Made by a program: the position numbers and the translations under genes. Below, in pieces: positions 35,951-45,359 of a stretch of DNA of 64,000 nt. Where the stretch lies: positions 62,001-126,000 of the forward strand of contig NZ_JAAMQU010000004.1 of the NCBI RefSeq assembly GCF_013522925.1, read 5' to 3'. The first letter of the stretch is position 1; each line of letters begins with the position of its first letter. Source of the DNA: Pseudomonas japonica. GTDB lineage: Bacteria > Pseudomonadota > Gammaproteobacteria > Pseudomonadales > Pseudomonadaceae. The notes under the pieces were generated by a model. The model made no database searches and was not told where the DNA came from. It was given only the letters and a program-made list of their open reading frames with translations.

Positions 35951-35974
35951 GCCCGCTTCGGCGGGCTTTTTTTT
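35951..35974 (+). terminator. Rho-independent terminator of the YcaC-like gene
   Basis: GCCCGC-TTCG-GCGGGC stem-loop followed by eight T, 42 bases after the YcaC-like stop codon. Confidence 0.9.
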
Positions 35975-36050
35975 GCCCGCCTGGTTGCTCGCCCATGCTA
36001 CACATGGCCAACCCTACCTCGCCCGCCGCGCCTGGAGTGTGTGCTCAAAC

Positions 36051-36077
36051 GAAAAAACCCGCCGGAGCGGGTTTTTC
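36051..36077 (-). terminator. Bidirectional-looking rho-independent terminator
   Basis: AAAAAACCCGC-CGGA-GCGGGTTTTT: a GC stem with an A-run on one side and a T-run on the other, 27 bases after the stop of the chemoreceptor gene on the minus strand. It can end transcription from both directions. Confidence 0.85.
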
Positions 36078-36103
36078 GAGTGGGCCAATGAGCGTGGCAA
36101 GGG

Positions 36104-37744
36104 TTACAGCTTGAACCGCCCCACCATCACATTGAACGAGCTGGCGAGCCTGGACAGGTCCTGGCTCGAAGCGCTGGTCTGGTTGGCAGCGGCGGCGGTC
36201 TGGGTCGACAGGTCCTGAATATTGATCAGGTTACGGTCCACTTCGCGCGCGACGTGAGCCTGTTCTTCCGCAGCGCTGGCGATCACCAGGTTACGCTCGT
36301 TGATGCCGCCGACCGCGACCGTGATGCGGTCGAGGGCAGCGTCGGCGGCCTGGGCCAGTTCCTGAGTGTTGGCCGCCAGCTTCTGGCTGTTGCCCATGGC
36401 CGACACCGCCTGGTTGGTGGTGTTCTGAACCGTGCTGATCATGCTCTCGATTTCCCCGGTGGACACCTGAGTACGGTGCGCCAGGGCACGGACTTCATCC
36501 GCCACAACGGCAAAACCACGGCCTTGTTCGCCAGCACGGGCGGCCTCGATGGCAGCGTTCAGCGCCAGCAGGTTGGTCTGTTCGGCGATGGCTCGGATCA
36601 CGTCGACCACCTTGCCGATGTCACGCACTTGCCCGGCCAGCGTTTGCACGGTTTCCGAGGAGGTGTTCAATTCACGCGCCATGCCTTCGATGGCGCCCAC
36701 GGCTTTCTGCACCTGGCTACGGCCAGTATGGGCTTCGTCGGATGTGGCGCGCGACGCTTCGGAAGTGGACACCGCATTGCGGGCTACTTCTTCTACCGCC
36801 GAAGTCATCTCGGTCACGGCAGTAGCCGCCTGCTGGATCTCGTCGTTCTGGCGAGTGAGGCCGTTGGAGCTTTCTTCGGTCACTGCATTCAACTCTTCAG
36901 CGGCGGAAGCTAGCTGGTCCGAGGCGTTGGCGATTTCCATGATGGTGGATTTGAGATTGCCCTGCATGCCAGACAGCGCCGTCAGCAACTGACCGGTTTC
37001 GTCGGTGCTGGTGCTCACGATGGCAGTGGTCAGATCGCCCTTGGCAATACGCTGGGCACTGTCCACGGCAACAGCGATCGGGCGGGTGATCACGCGGGTG
37101 ATCAGCAAGCCAAGCGCGATAGCGGCAATGAAGGCGACCAGCATGCCGCCGTACAGCATCATGGCCGCGGAGTGCGAGCTCTGCGCGGCTGCCTGAGCTG
37201 CTTCGTCAGCCTGGCGCCGGTTAGATTCGATGATCAGGTCCTGGGAGGCCATGACGCGACGGTACCCATCGATCACTTCCGTGGCCAGCAGCTTGTGGGC
37301 CGTGTCGAAATCCCGGGCGGCGACGGCGGCGGCTACCTTATCAAGGCTTGCCTGATAGATCGGCAGGTCTCGCGCCATCTGATCAGCGGCCGCTCGCTCG
37401 TCGTCGGCCATAGGCGCGGCGCGGTAGGCTGCAAAGGCTTTTTCGCCTGCGGCACGGTTGGCCTTCATCGATTCCAGGGTGGCGGCAAGCTCTTGTTGAG
37501 GAGCATTGTTTTGCGCCAACGCTATGAGCTTGTAGCCATCGCGGTGCTGAGCCACGTTCTTGGCCTTCGCTTCGTACGCATTGGTGACCGAGGCCAGGTT
37601 ATTGGAGAACACGTCATCCAGGCGATCGGACAGTTCGTTCATGGTCAAGCAGCCCAGCACGCCGATCACCAACGTAATGCACGCACAAATAATGAATGAG
37701 CCGAGCAGCTTGCTCGACAGTTTCGCGTTGGTGAACCAGCCCAT
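36104..37744 (-). CDS. Methyl-accepting chemotaxis protein with 4HB-type periplasmic sensor
   Basis: 546 residues: membrane segment 1 (about 13-35), a helical periplasmic domain of about 155 residues resembling the four-helix-bundle ligand-binding domain, membrane segment 2 (about 193-215; [21 protein letters not shown]), HAMP ([20 protein letters not shown]) and a signalling domain with [40 protein letters not shown]. 4HB receptors of pseudomonads often sense organic acids or aromatics (family knowledge). It lies next to the aromatic-type cluster, but on its own promoter. Confidence 0.92.
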   Translation of the reverse strand: MGWFTNAKLSSKLLGSFIICACITLVIGVLGCLTMNELSDRLDDVFSNNLASVTNAYEAKAKNVAQHRDGYKLIALAQNNAPQQELAATLESMKANRAAGEKAFAAYRAAPMADDERAAADQMARDLPIYQASLDKVAAAVAARDFDTAHKLLATEVIDGYRRVMASQDLIIESNRRQADEAAQAAAQSSHSAAMMLYGGMLVAFIAAIALGLLITRVITRPIAVAVDSAQRIAKGDLTTAIVSTSTDETGQLLTALSGMQGNLKSTIMEIANASDQLASAAEELNAVTEESSNGLTRQNDEIQQAATAVTEMTSAVEEVARNAVSTSEASRATSDEAHTGRSQVQKAVGAIEGMARELNTSSETVQTLAGQVRDIGKVVDVIRAIAEQTNLLALNAAIEAARAGEQGRGFAVVADEVRALAHRTQVSTGEIESMISTVQNTTNQAVSAMGNSQKLAANTQELAQAADAALDRITVAVGGINERNLVIASAAEEQAHVAREVDRNLINIQDLSTQTAAAANQTSASSQDLSRLASSFNVMVGRFKL

Positions 37745-37886
37745 ACTAGAATTCCGAGAAGAATTGATATCGGGGCAGCGGTGTGCTGCCGTCTGCGTAG
37801 CTATCGGCAGGGGCGGGGAAAACTTAGCAAGCTAATTATGCCATTCGTCGTCCATGACGAAGGCCTTGCCACGGGCCGACCGAACC

Positions 37887-37973
37887 CTGTAGCAGCCCGC
37901 CTTGGCGGCGACCGGCCCGGCAGGGCCGCAGGTTCAGCGGCGAAAGGTCGCAGGCAAGCCTCGCTGCTACGGG
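37887..37973. repeat. REP-like inverted element pair
   Basis: CTGTAGCAGCCCGCCTTGGC... (37887 on) and the partly complementary GCAGGCAAGCCTCGCTGC...TACGGG (ending 37973) form two imperfect inverted units, as in pseudomonad REP doublets. The right unit recurs exactly at 52999-53025, with shared CCCGGCAGGGCCG upstream. It lies in the gap between the chemoreceptor and the porin gene. Confidence 0.6.
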
Positions 37974-38028
37974 TCCGGTCGAATTTCGTAGGCCGGCAGG
38001 GAAAGGTAATGCCGCCAAACTATCACGC

Positions 38029-39420
38029 TCATGGATAATGGCCGTCGTACGGGGAACGCTTGGGCGTCAGCCCTGCCAGGTGGCCCAGCGGGATGGTGAC
38101 GATCAAGCCTACCCCCAGGCCGTCGGAGGCCTGGTCATGGCCCGGGTTGACCACGCGGTTGGCGGCAAACACCGGGTTGGTGTTGAACAGGTATTCCACA
38201 TAGGGGCCCACGTACACCGAGTCGAACACATTGATCATGGCGCTTGCGCCCAGGGAGTACTCGACACGGTGGTGGTCATAGCCCTGGTTGTTAAGCCAGG
38301 TTTGCTCGTCCTTGGTGATTTGCACCGCGGTCAGTTGCACCGAGTAGCTGTCCAGCGGTCGGCTTTTGAATGGGGCCCGCATGATCACGCCCATGTCCAC
38401 GGCGTAGTCCATGCCGCCTACCGAGGGGCTGCTGGTTTGCCGGTCGTTGAACGCCGTGCCCAGGGACACGAAGCCCTGCAGCATCTTCGGCTGGCGCACA
38501 TCCGGCCGCCAGAACGTTTGCAAGGTGCTGGCAAAAACCCCGCCCTGCCAGTCTGAAATGCCCTTCTCGCAGGTCAGGCACAACTGGGTGGTCTGCGGGA
38601 TGTGGTTGTAGTACACCATGAGCTCCGCAGCCTTGGGCTTGTCCGCCCGAGGCGCCGCGTATTGAAGATCCAGCAGGTAGGCGTCGTAGTTGGTGTCCCG
38701 CGACTGCTCCCAGCCGTTGGTCATCGAGGCATCGGTATCGGACTTGTACCACAGCCCCTGGACCTTGAGTTGCGGGCTGATGTTGTAGCCAACCCGGCCG
38801 AACCAGTTGGAGTAGTTGGGAAAGTTGAAGCCCGACGGTTTGTGAGTGATCGCGATAGTGCTCATGCACATGAAAGCATTGAGGCAGTCGGGGCGTGCGA
38901 CATAATCATTGACGTACCCCTTGCCGCCTTCGAGGAACACCCGGCCGTCCAGCAGCTCCTGCTCCAAGGTAAAGCGGGTAAGGTGGGATGTGACAGGCAC
39001 ATACCCGGACTTGCTGCCATTGATCAGGCTGCCCGATTGCGTGAAGTAGTTATCGGTGGCGGTCTGGTCGGTGATCCACGGCACATAGCCTTCCATGAAA
39101 TGCACCGACGTGCCTTTCAGGCCAGTCAATGGCTCCAGGTAAAAATCGAACCCGGCGTTTATCTGCGTCATCCACTGGTGGCTACCCTGCTGTACCCCCG
39201 CGCTGGGGTTGGAGATATACCACTGCCCCAGGAACAGATTGGGATAGAACCCCGCCTGGCTGAAGGTTTCGCCCAAGCCGGCCAAGGGTTTTTTGAACCC
39301 TGCCGGCGCTGGCTTCAGCGCGTCCGCCCCGCCGGGTTGCCCCTCGGCGGCATAGGTGACCGCCGCGCTCAGCGATAACGCCAAGGCAAGGCCATGGCGC
39401 CAGCCCTTGAGTGTCTTCAT
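38029..39420 (-). CDS. OprB-family carbohydrate-selective-type porin
   Basis: 463 residues with a signal peptide (MKTLKGWRHGLALALSLSAAVTYA) and an outer-membrane barrel of the OprB/PF04966 type (NLFLGQWYISNPSAG..., RFTLEQELLDGRVFLEGGKGYV, ending in VTIPLGHLAGLTPKRSP). Such porins admit sugars, and relatives in aromatic clusters probably admit aromatic acids. It is the distal gene of the minus-strand aromatic-type cluster. An AACAACAA motif lies 12 bases before the start, directly before the GGAAG ribosome-binding site, implying Crc/Hfq control. Confidence 0.8.
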   Translation of the reverse strand: MKTLKGWRHGLALALSLSAAVTYAAEGQPGGADALKPAPAGFKKPLAGLGETFSQAGFYPNLFLGQWYISNPSAGVQQGSHQWMTQINAGFDFYLEPLTGLKGTSVHFMEGYVPWITDQTATDNYFTQSGSLINGSKSGYVPVTSHLTRFTLEQELLDGRVFLEGGKGYVNDYVARPDCLNAFMCMSTIAITHKPSGFNFPNYSNWFGRVGYNISPQLKVQGLWYKSDTDASMTNGWEQSRDTNYDAYLLDLQYAAPRADKPKAAELMVYYNHIPQTTQLCLTCEKGISDWQGGVFASTLQTFWRPDVRQPKMLQGFVSLGTAFNDRQTSSPSVGGMDYAVDMGVIMRAPFKSRPLDSYSVQLTAVQITKDEQTWLNNQGYDHHRVEYSLGASAMINVFDSVYVGPYVEYLFNTNPVFAANRVVNPGHDQASDGLGVGLIVTIPLGHLAGLTPKRSPYDGHYP

Positions 39421-39432
39421 ACCTGTGCTTCC

Positions 39433-39440
39433 TTGTTGTT
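39433..39440 (-). promoter_or_regulatory. Crc/Hfq CA-motif before the porin
   Basis: AACAACAA (AAYAAYAA consensus) on the mRNA strand, adjacent to GGAAG and 12 bases before the porin ATG. Hfq/Crc binding there would block translation under carbon sufficiency. Confidence 0.65.
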
Positions 39441-39527
39441 TTTGTAGAGGCGAGCCCGCCCGTGCCCTCGTTTGGGCGGGGCGAGCATTAGGAATGTGAA
39501 GGGGGGGCGCTGGCCGCGCCCGCCAGC

Positions 39528-40754
39528 TTATGGCGTGCCGCGGTGCCCGTGAGGGTCGAGCAGGGGAACGGCCAGGGTGTCGGCCCCGGTGACCCGCTTG
39601 CGCCCCCAGATCGGCAATGGCGCCAGCTGCATCAAGGTGGCGAGCGCGATGATCACCATCAAGGTGCTATACCCACCGTCCACCAGCAAGCTGGTGAAGA
39701 CCGTGGGCGGCCCGAGCAGCACGCCGAGGTAAGTGGCTTGGGCCACCAGCCCGCTGGTGGCACCTAGGGCGGCGGTATTGGGCGCCGCAGCGGGCACGAA
39801 CGTCCAGATCAGCCCGTTCACTACGCCTATCCCCAGGGAAAACGCACAGATCGCGACCACCGCGCTGCTCAATGCGATGCCCGGGAGGTAAAAGCAGATG
39901 CCACCGATCAGCAGCGTCACGCCTCCGGCCACCGCCAGCAGGCGGGAATCGCGCCGGCCCTTGAGATAGCCCACTCCGAGGCAGCCTACCACCACGAACA
40001 CTTCGGCCAGGGTGCCCACGCCCGCCGCTACCGGCACACCCACGGCAAAGGCCTTGGTGACGTAAAGGGTGAGCGCGGCCATGATGCCGGTCTGGATGAA
40101 GGCCGATGCTGCGGACGCCGCCGCGATGCGGTAGGGCATGGGATGGCGCAGCACCACCCAGATATCGCTGAGGCGGCGCAATGCCTGGCCAGGCTCGCGC
40201 GCCGGCAGCAGCGGTGCCAGCGCGGCCAGCACCAGCATCAGCAGCGCATGCCCGCCAAAGGCCCAGCGCCAATGCTCGTCATGGCCCGCCAGGGGCGCGA
40301 CCAGGCTCAGGGTGATGCCGATGCCTACGGCGGTGTGGGAGGTCCACAAGCCCAAGGCAAAGTTACGCCGCGCGCCGCTGGTGGTGCGCATCAATAACGT
40401 GACAGCGCCCACCGTCAAGGACAGATAGCCGATGCCTTCGACCAGCCGGCTGGCGAACAACACGCTGACACTCTCGGCATAGAACACGCCAAGGTTTCCG
40501 GCCAGCGCGCACAACGCTCCGGCAAAAATCACCTTGCGGTCGCCGATCCGGTCAATCAACCAGCCGCCGAACAGCGCCCCGAGCGCGGTAATCAGCGAAG
40601 GGATAGAGATGACCCAACCGGACCAGGCATGGGTCAGCTCGAAGTACCGGGCAATGTCACCGATGACTGGCACCGCCTGGGTGACCAGCGAAGTTGCGAC
40701 CGTCCCGTAGACATACAGCAATACGATGCACGGCCATTTGCCTGCTTTGAACAT
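39528..40754 (-). CDS. MFS transporter
   Basis: 408 residues, about twelve membrane helices. Motif A is visible after helix 2 as GGWLIDRIGDRK. ATG 40754 is preceded by GGGAGGAAG. It probably imports or exports the compound handled by the surrounding ring-cleavage genes; it is the only intact MFS gene in the cluster, since the one at 42551-44001 is broken. An AACAACAA motif lies 38 bases upstream of the start. Confidence 0.87.
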   Translation of the reverse strand: MFKAGKWPCIVLLYVYGTVATSLVTQAVPVIGDIARYFELTHAWSGWVISIPSLITALGALFGGWLIDRIGDRKVIFAGALCALAGNLGVFYAESVSVLFASRLVEGIGYLSLTVGAVTLLMRTTSGARRNFALGLWTSHTAVGIGITLSLVAPLAGHDEHWRWAFGGHALLMLVLAALAPLLPAREPGQALRRLSDIWVVLRHPMPYRIAAASAASAFIQTGIMAALTLYVTKAFAVGVPVAAGVGTLAEVFVVVGCLGVGYLKGRRDSRLLAVAGGVTLLIGGICFYLPGIALSSAVVAICAFSLGIGVVNGLIWTFVPAAAPNTAALGATSGLVAQATYLGVLLGPPTVFTSLLVDGGYSTLMVIIALATLMQLAPLPIWGRKRVTGADTLAVPLLDPHGHRGTP

Positions 40755-40791
40755 GGTGGCTTCCTCCCTCGCCCCGGCGCTGGGCCTGGGC

Positions 40792-40799
40792 TTGTTGTT
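40792..40799 (-). promoter_or_regulatory. Crc/Hfq CA-motif before the MFS gene
   Basis: AACAACAA on the mRNA strand, 38 bases before ATG 40754, in the leader of the transporter gene. Confidence 0.5.
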
Positions 40800-40865
40800 C
40801 TTGTGGAGTGCATGAACCGGCGCCTTGGCGCCCACAGCCTGTACAGCGCAAAGTGCGCCTGTGGC

Positions 40866-41675
40866 TCAGCCCCCGCTCCAGCCCAGCAACCGGCAGATCG
40901 TACCGCCCATCACACTGGCGAGCTCCGTGCTGCTCAACCCCGGCAGCGTGTCGCAGAAATGGCTCACACACTGGTGATACGGATGATGCAGGCGCGACAG
41001 GTCGCTCGCCCAGATCACACGCTCCGTGCCGAAGGCGTCGAATATACGTTGCAGGGGCTCTGCCAACGAACGAAACGGATACGGATCCAGCGCATAGTCC
41101 CCTACCCCGGCAGCCTTGACATAGACGTTCGGATACCCGGCCAGTGCCAGCAGCGTGGGCAAATGGTCGAACGCGGCAGGGCCGGTGGCGCCACGGGGCA
41201 CCCCCAAGTGGTCGACGATCAGGCGAAGGTCGGGATGCCGCCGGGCGATCAGGGCGATGACCGGAAGCGCACCGGGTGCCAGGATGGCAACCGTTTGCCC
41301 GGTGGATTCGGCAAGCGACAGCAGTTTGTCGAAGCGGCCATCCTGCAGCGGGGCCAGGCGCTCCGGGCTATTGCACAGCAGCCGGATACCGCGCAGCCCT
41401 GGCTCGCCCTGCCAGCGTTCCAACGTTGTTTCAGGGGCCGGCATATGAGGATCGAGAACCCCCATCACCGAAAACCGTTGCGGGCACGCCCTGGCCAGGC
41501 TCAGCGAATACGTGTTGCCCAACGGGTCCCACAGCGGCGGCACCAGCACTACGCGGTCCACACCGGCCGCGGCCATTTCCGCTTCCAGTACCGCCTGCGT
41601 GATGGGTGTACGCCGGTGGTGTCCCGTAGAGGTTCCATTGGCCCAGGCATGTACCTGGGCGTCGACGATTTGCAT
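40866..41675 (-). CDS. Amidohydrolase-2 family metal hydrolase (LigI/PDC-hydrolase-like)
   Basis: 269 residues. N-terminal metal motif IVDAQVHAW, VLDPHMPA, RGIRLLC, LIVDHLGVPRG and the late IWASDLSR match the COG3618 TIM-barrel group that includes 2-pyrone-4,6-dicarboxylate lactonase LigI. The first His of HxH is Gln, as in some members of that group. It would open a lactone or pyrone. It lies in a row with a maleate-isomerase-like gene and upstream of an MFS gene, in a cluster that also has a LigJ-type hydratase, consistent with a meta-cleavage route through pyrone or oxalomesaconate intermediates. Confidence 0.78.
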   Translation of the reverse strand: MQIVDAQVHAWANGTSTGHHRRTPITQAVLEAEMAAAGVDRVVLVPPLWDPLGNTYSLSLARACPQRFSVMGVLDPHMPAPETTLERWQGEPGLRGIRLLCNSPERLAPLQDGRFDKLLSLAESTGQTVAILAPGALPVIALIARRHPDLRLIVDHLGVPRGATGPAAFDHLPTLLALAGYPNVYVKAAGVGDYALDPYPFRSLAEPLQRIFDAFGTERVIWASDLSRLHHPYHQCVSHFCDTLPGLSSTELASVMGGTICRLLGWSGG

Positions 41676-41710
41676 GGTTCGCTACCTTTAGCGGTTTACA
41701 AAGAGGGTGC

Positions 41711-42430
41711 TCAGGCGAAGTTTTGGAACAGACGCCCGCCGCCGCGAATCTGGCCGTGCCAGCCCCCGTCACGCAGCAAGGCCCACAAGGTGGCCTGGTT
41801 ACTGGTCACCACGGGCAATCCCAGCTCGGCTTCCAAGGGCTGCGCGGCTTCGAACGCGCGCACGTTCGCGCACGAAAGCAGTATCCCGCCCAGGTCAGCG
41901 GTTACATGGCCACGTACAAAAGCGGCGATGGCGTCAGGGGTCATCTGCGCAGCCTTGCGCGCATCGGTAAAGTCCAGCGAAACAGTGCTAATCACCTCAT
42001 GGCCCGCCGCTTCGAGGGCTTCACGCTCAAGGCTGGAAAACACATCGCTGAAGGGGCACACGTGCAGCAGGCGCCTCGCGTCCACGGCACCCAAGGCTCG
42101 CTTGATCGCCACCATGGTGTTCGTAGTGGGTATGCCAAGCCCCTCGGTCATGCGCGCCGCCAGTTGCTCGTCGCCCGTGGCACCGTTGGCAACGCTGGCG
42201 CCTGTGCAATTGAAAGCGATGGCGGACGGGTTGAGGTCCATGAGCAGCGTCGCCTCGTCTGCTGCTTCGAGGTAGGCGCGCAGCAATGCCTCAGGGGTGA
42301 CCCGGCCGCCCTCCTTGCGCAAGCGAATGCGGTGGATGTGATAGCTCACGTCGGCTGGGCAATAGCGGCGCAGGTCATCTTCGGCGATGGTATTGAGGGA
42401 GGGAACAATCATTCCCAGGCGAATCGTCAT
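41711..42430 (-). CDS. Asp/Glu racemase-superfamily protein (maleate cis-trans isomerase / arylmalonate decarboxylase-like)
   Basis: 239 residues starting MTIRLGMIVPSLNTIAEDDL. Two Cys lie where the catalytic pair is found in maleate isomerase: FNCTGASVANG and ILLSCANVRAF. The GxVPxxNxxxExD start is typical of the maleate isomerase/AMDase group. It may isomerise an unsaturated dicarboxylate arising from ring cleavage, for example an oxalomesaconate-type acid (inference). The mRNA motif AACAATAA runs into its ATG, so Crc/Hfq could block initiation directly. Confidence 0.8.
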   Translation of the reverse strand: MTIRLGMIVPSLNTIAEDDLRRYCPADVSYHIHRIRLRKEGGRVTPEALLRAYLEAADEATLLMDLNPSAIAFNCTGASVANGATGDEQLAARMTEGLGIPTTNTMVAIKRALGAVDARRLLHVCPFSDVFSSLEREALEAAGHEVISTVSLDFTDARKAAQMTPDAIAAFVRGHVTADLGGILLSCANVRAFEAAQPLEAELGLPVVTSNQATLWALLRDGGWHGQIRGGGRLFQNFA

Positions 42431-42437
42431 TATTGTT
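42430..42437 (-). promoter_or_regulatory. Crc/Hfq CA-motif overlapping a start codon
   Basis: AACAATAA on the mRNA strand; its last A is the first base of the ATG at 42430-42428. Confidence 0.6.
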
Positions 42438-42550
42438 TTTCCCGTGGGAGCGGCGTGCGGGGCGCCGCGGTAGGCTGACTGTAGAGAGGGCAAGGCTTGG
42501 GCAGCTAATGGATTAACCGCCCTGCGCGATAGGATATTGCTGATTTGCCT

Positions 42551-44001
42551 TCAGCGGGGGCCGGGCAGGTGGGTTTTCTTGGCCAGCGCGGGCGCGGCGG
42601 GATCGGAGTTGGGCTCAGCGAAGCTTTGGTCCATGGATTCGAGCGAGCGCCCACGGGCTTCGATGCCGATCAGCAGGTAGGTAAGGCCGCAAACCAGCAA
42701 GCAGCATGAGAGAAAGGTGAACCCCGGCACGACGGCCGCTACCGTCGCCGCAGGCATCACTGCGTTGCTCGAACCCGCCACCAGCGCCAGGCCCATGGGG
42801 CCGATGATCTTGCCCACAGAGCCGGTGAGGCCTGCATAGCCCGCTCCGCTCCCGCGCAGGCGCGAGGGCCAGATCTCGGTGGAATACAACGCGCACACCG
42901 AGAAACTGCCGTCGGCGAAGATAAAGGCAACCAGCAGCGGCAACCAGAACCACGCCGCCAAGGCGCCTTGGGCACTTCCTGCATAGGCGGCGCCCAACAG
43001 CGAAAGCGCCGCCAGCAAAGCAAAATAGCCGCCGACCTTGCGCCGCCCCACGCGGTCGGCCAGGTATGCCGACAGCAACCGTGCAGCCATGCCACATACG
43101 CTGAACAGGATCATCAGCCGGGAAGCCTCGGCGGGCTCGATGTGCTGCACTGGGCCAGCAACATCGGTGCCCACAGCACAATGCCGTAATAGCCCGCTAC
43201 CAGCCCTGCATTGATCAAGGTAGTGGTGATCAGGTTGCGCGGGCACTGGAAGATATCCTTCCAGCGGCTGGGCTGCGGCTGCGGCGTGCTGAGCTCCGCC
43301 TGGGCCGCCGGTGGCTGGCCGAGCGCCCAGGCGACAGAGGCCCTGGCATCGGCTTCGCGCCCTTGCAGGCTGAGCCAGCGAGGCGATTCGGGGATATAGA
43401 AGGCGCCGACCAAGGCGCTTACGGCAGGCGCCGCCCCCAGGGCGAAGGTCCAGCGTCAGCCCAACTCGGGAATCAGATAGGCGCCGCTGAAGGCGCCCAG
43501 CAGCAAACCGCCCGTGGTAATGGCCGACACGATTCCGGTGAGCATGCCGCGGCGTTTTGGTGGAATGAACTCCTGCACCAGGGCGATCTGGATAAAGTAC
43601 CCGGCGGTGCAGAAGCCGACTACGGTGCGCAGGACGGCCATGTATTGCCAGCCCCCTTCAGGCGTGAACGCCAGCCCCAGGCTGGTGGCCGCCAGCAGCA
43701 CCAGAGACGCAATGAACACGGGCTTTCGCCCGAACCGGTCCGCCACCGCGCCCCACACCACCCCTCCCAGTACAGCGCCGGCCCCCGAGGCCAGCAACAC
43801 CGCGCCCATCACGCCGTAAGTGAGCCCCCAGGGTTTTATCAGGAAGGCCATGATAAAGCCGATCAGGTAGGCGTCCCAGAATTCCAGCATGCTGCCCACG
43901 CCTACCAGGCCCAGCAGGGCCCACTGGTTACGCGATAGCCGGGCCTGATCCTGAAATGGGCTTTTGCCGCTTGTTACATTCAACATGACCGTATTCTCCA
44001 T
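42551..44001 (-). pseudogene. Broken MFS transporter gene (AAHS/sugar-porter type)
   Basis: Reading from ATG 44001, the frame encodes helices 1-6 of an MFS carrier (LEFWDAYLIGFIMAFLIKPWG, GAVADRFGRKP) and stops at TGA 43458-43456 in ELG*RWTF, where Trp is expected. The same frame then continues (GAFYIPESPRWLSLQG...) to about 43150. There a one-base loss shifts it into another frame (HIEPAEASRLMILFSVCGMAARLL...) that runs to 42551. Two independent lesions point to a real pseudogene, though sequencing error at either cannot be excluded. It follows the LysR gene; the intact MFS gene at 39528 may have replaced it. Confidence 0.82.
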
Positions 44002-44037
44002 TTACATGGCGCGGGGCAGCCGTGGCTGCGCCCCGCT

Positions 44038-44045
44038 TTATTGTT
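44038..44045 (-). promoter_or_regulatory. Crc/Hfq CA-motif before the broken MFS gene
   Basis: AACAATAA on the mRNA strand, 36 bases before ATG 44001, in the space after the LysR gene. Confidence 0.5.
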
Positions 44046-44081
44046 GTCGGTGCGATGCAAGGGGGTAGAGCGAGGCGTGCG

Positions 44082-45359
44082 TCAGGTAGCCGGGGCCAGG
44101 CTATGCCGGCTGGCTTGAGCGATAGCCTCGGCGTTGCGCCTGAGCGCGTTCAGGAACGTGCGCTGTACATCGTTGGGGCTCCATTCGCGTTTCTGCGTGA
44201 TGCCCACGATCGGGCTGTCCCAAGTGAGCTCTACCGGCAGGGTGCCGAGCAGGCCGAAGCGCCGCTCGCTTAGCACCTCGGTCCAGCTGAGCACAGTGAG
44301 CATGTCGGTATCAGACAGGGTCAGCCGAATGGTGGACAGTGAATAGGTTTCGATGGTGGCCGGCGGCGGCGTGCCTTCGGAAAAGAGATGCTCATACGCT
44401 TCGCGGCGGGGTGAGCCTTTTGGAGGCAATATCCAGCGATAGCCACGCAGGTTGTCCACGGTGACCGCGCCCTGGCGCATCAACGGATGATCTCGCCGAG
44501 CCACGGCGCAGTAGCATTCGCGGTACAACGGCTGCTCGATGAAATCAAACACCGCGTCCGGTTGTTTGAGCAGGCCGAGGATGAAGTCCACCTCATCGCG
44601 CAATAGCTTGTTGAGCAGCGCTTCATAGGTATCGTTGACCACCACGACACGAGCGTCCGGGTAATGCTGGCTCAACTCATTGATGGCGTTCACGATGAGG
44701 ATCGAAGGGTCGAGCATCAACACCCCGATCACCACACGCCGCTCCTTCGGCGCCTCATAGTTGTTGAGCGTAGTCACCAGTGCCTGGATCTGTTGGGCAA
44801 CGGTGCGGAACTGGCGGGCAAAGGTTCGGCCCAGCGCGGTAGGGTGTACCCCGGTTGCGGTGCGCCGATACAGTTCGGCGCCCATGGCCTGTTCCATCGT
44901 GCGAGCGGCACGCTGCAATGATGCCTCGGTAATGCCCAACCGGCGCGCGGCAGCCCGAAACGACCCGCAGCCCTCCATGGCCAGCAAGCAGCGGGCCTGT
45001 GCCCGGGTGATACTGCAAGCCAGGGCCAGGGGGCCTACCGTGCGTGAACTGCACAACTGCGCCACCGCCGCCTCGGCCAACTGCAGAATGCGCCGCGTAC
45101 GCACCAGGGCCGCCATGCCCGCGGCCCCCAGGTAAGTACCGGTGGTGGTGCGGTCAAACAACGCTACCCCGAGCATCTGCTCGAGCTCGGCCAGGCAGGC
45201 GGTGACCGCCGGCTGCGAGCGGGCGAGCTCGTTTGCGGCCTGGGTCACGCTCTCATGGCGCGCCACGGCTTCGAACACCCGTAGCTGCCACAGGCTGGGC
45301 AGGTCCCGCGTGGCCGCTGTCGGTGCGCTGGCCAAGGCCAGCTCGCCCTCGCCGCTCAT
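44082..45359 (-). CDS. LysR-type regulator with two tandem HTH domains
   Basis: 425 residues, about 120 longer than usual for LysR proteins. The first helix-turn-helix is LWQLRVFEAVARHESVTQAANELARSQPAVTACLAELE (about 20-60). A second, LysR-like one follows (GSFRAAARRLGITEASLQRAARTMEQAMGAELYRRTATGVHPTALG, about 120-170). The effector domain begins near RRVVIGVLML (about 205). ATG 45359 overlaps the FAH gene stop by four bases, so it is co-transcribed with the catabolic genes rather than divergent from them. It probably controls the cluster in response to a pathway intermediate. Confidence 0.88.
   Translation of the reverse strand: MSGEGELALASAPTAATRDLPSLWQLRVFEAVARHESVTQAANELARSQPAVTACLAELEQMLGVALFDRTTTGTYLGAAGMAALVRTRRILQLAEAAVAQLCSSRTVGPLALACSITRAQARCLLAMEGCGSFRAAARRLGITEASLQRAARTMEQAMGAELYRRTATGVHPTALGRTFARQFRTVAQQIQALVTTLNNYEAPKERRVVIGVLMLDPSILIVNAINELSQHYPDARVVVVNDTYEALLNKLLRDEVDFILGLLKQPDAVFDFIEQPLYRECYCAVARRDHPLMRQGAVTVDNLRGYRWILPPKGSPRREAYEHLFSEGTPPPATIETYSLSTIRLTLSDTDMLTVLSWTEVLSERRFGLLGTLPVELTWDSPIVGITQKREWSPNDVQRTFLNALRRNAEAIAQASRHSLAPAT

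Noticed and set aside
40629..42275. Plus-strand open frame of over 500 codons across three minus-strand genes
   Set aside because: It runs antisense through the MFS, amidohydrolase and isomerase genes, has low-complexity composition and no domain.
44010..44047. Terminator after the LysR gene
   Set aside because: A GC hairpin is present, but on the minus strand, where the gene is transcribed, no T-run follows; the T-rich side faces the other way and coincides with the CA-motif.
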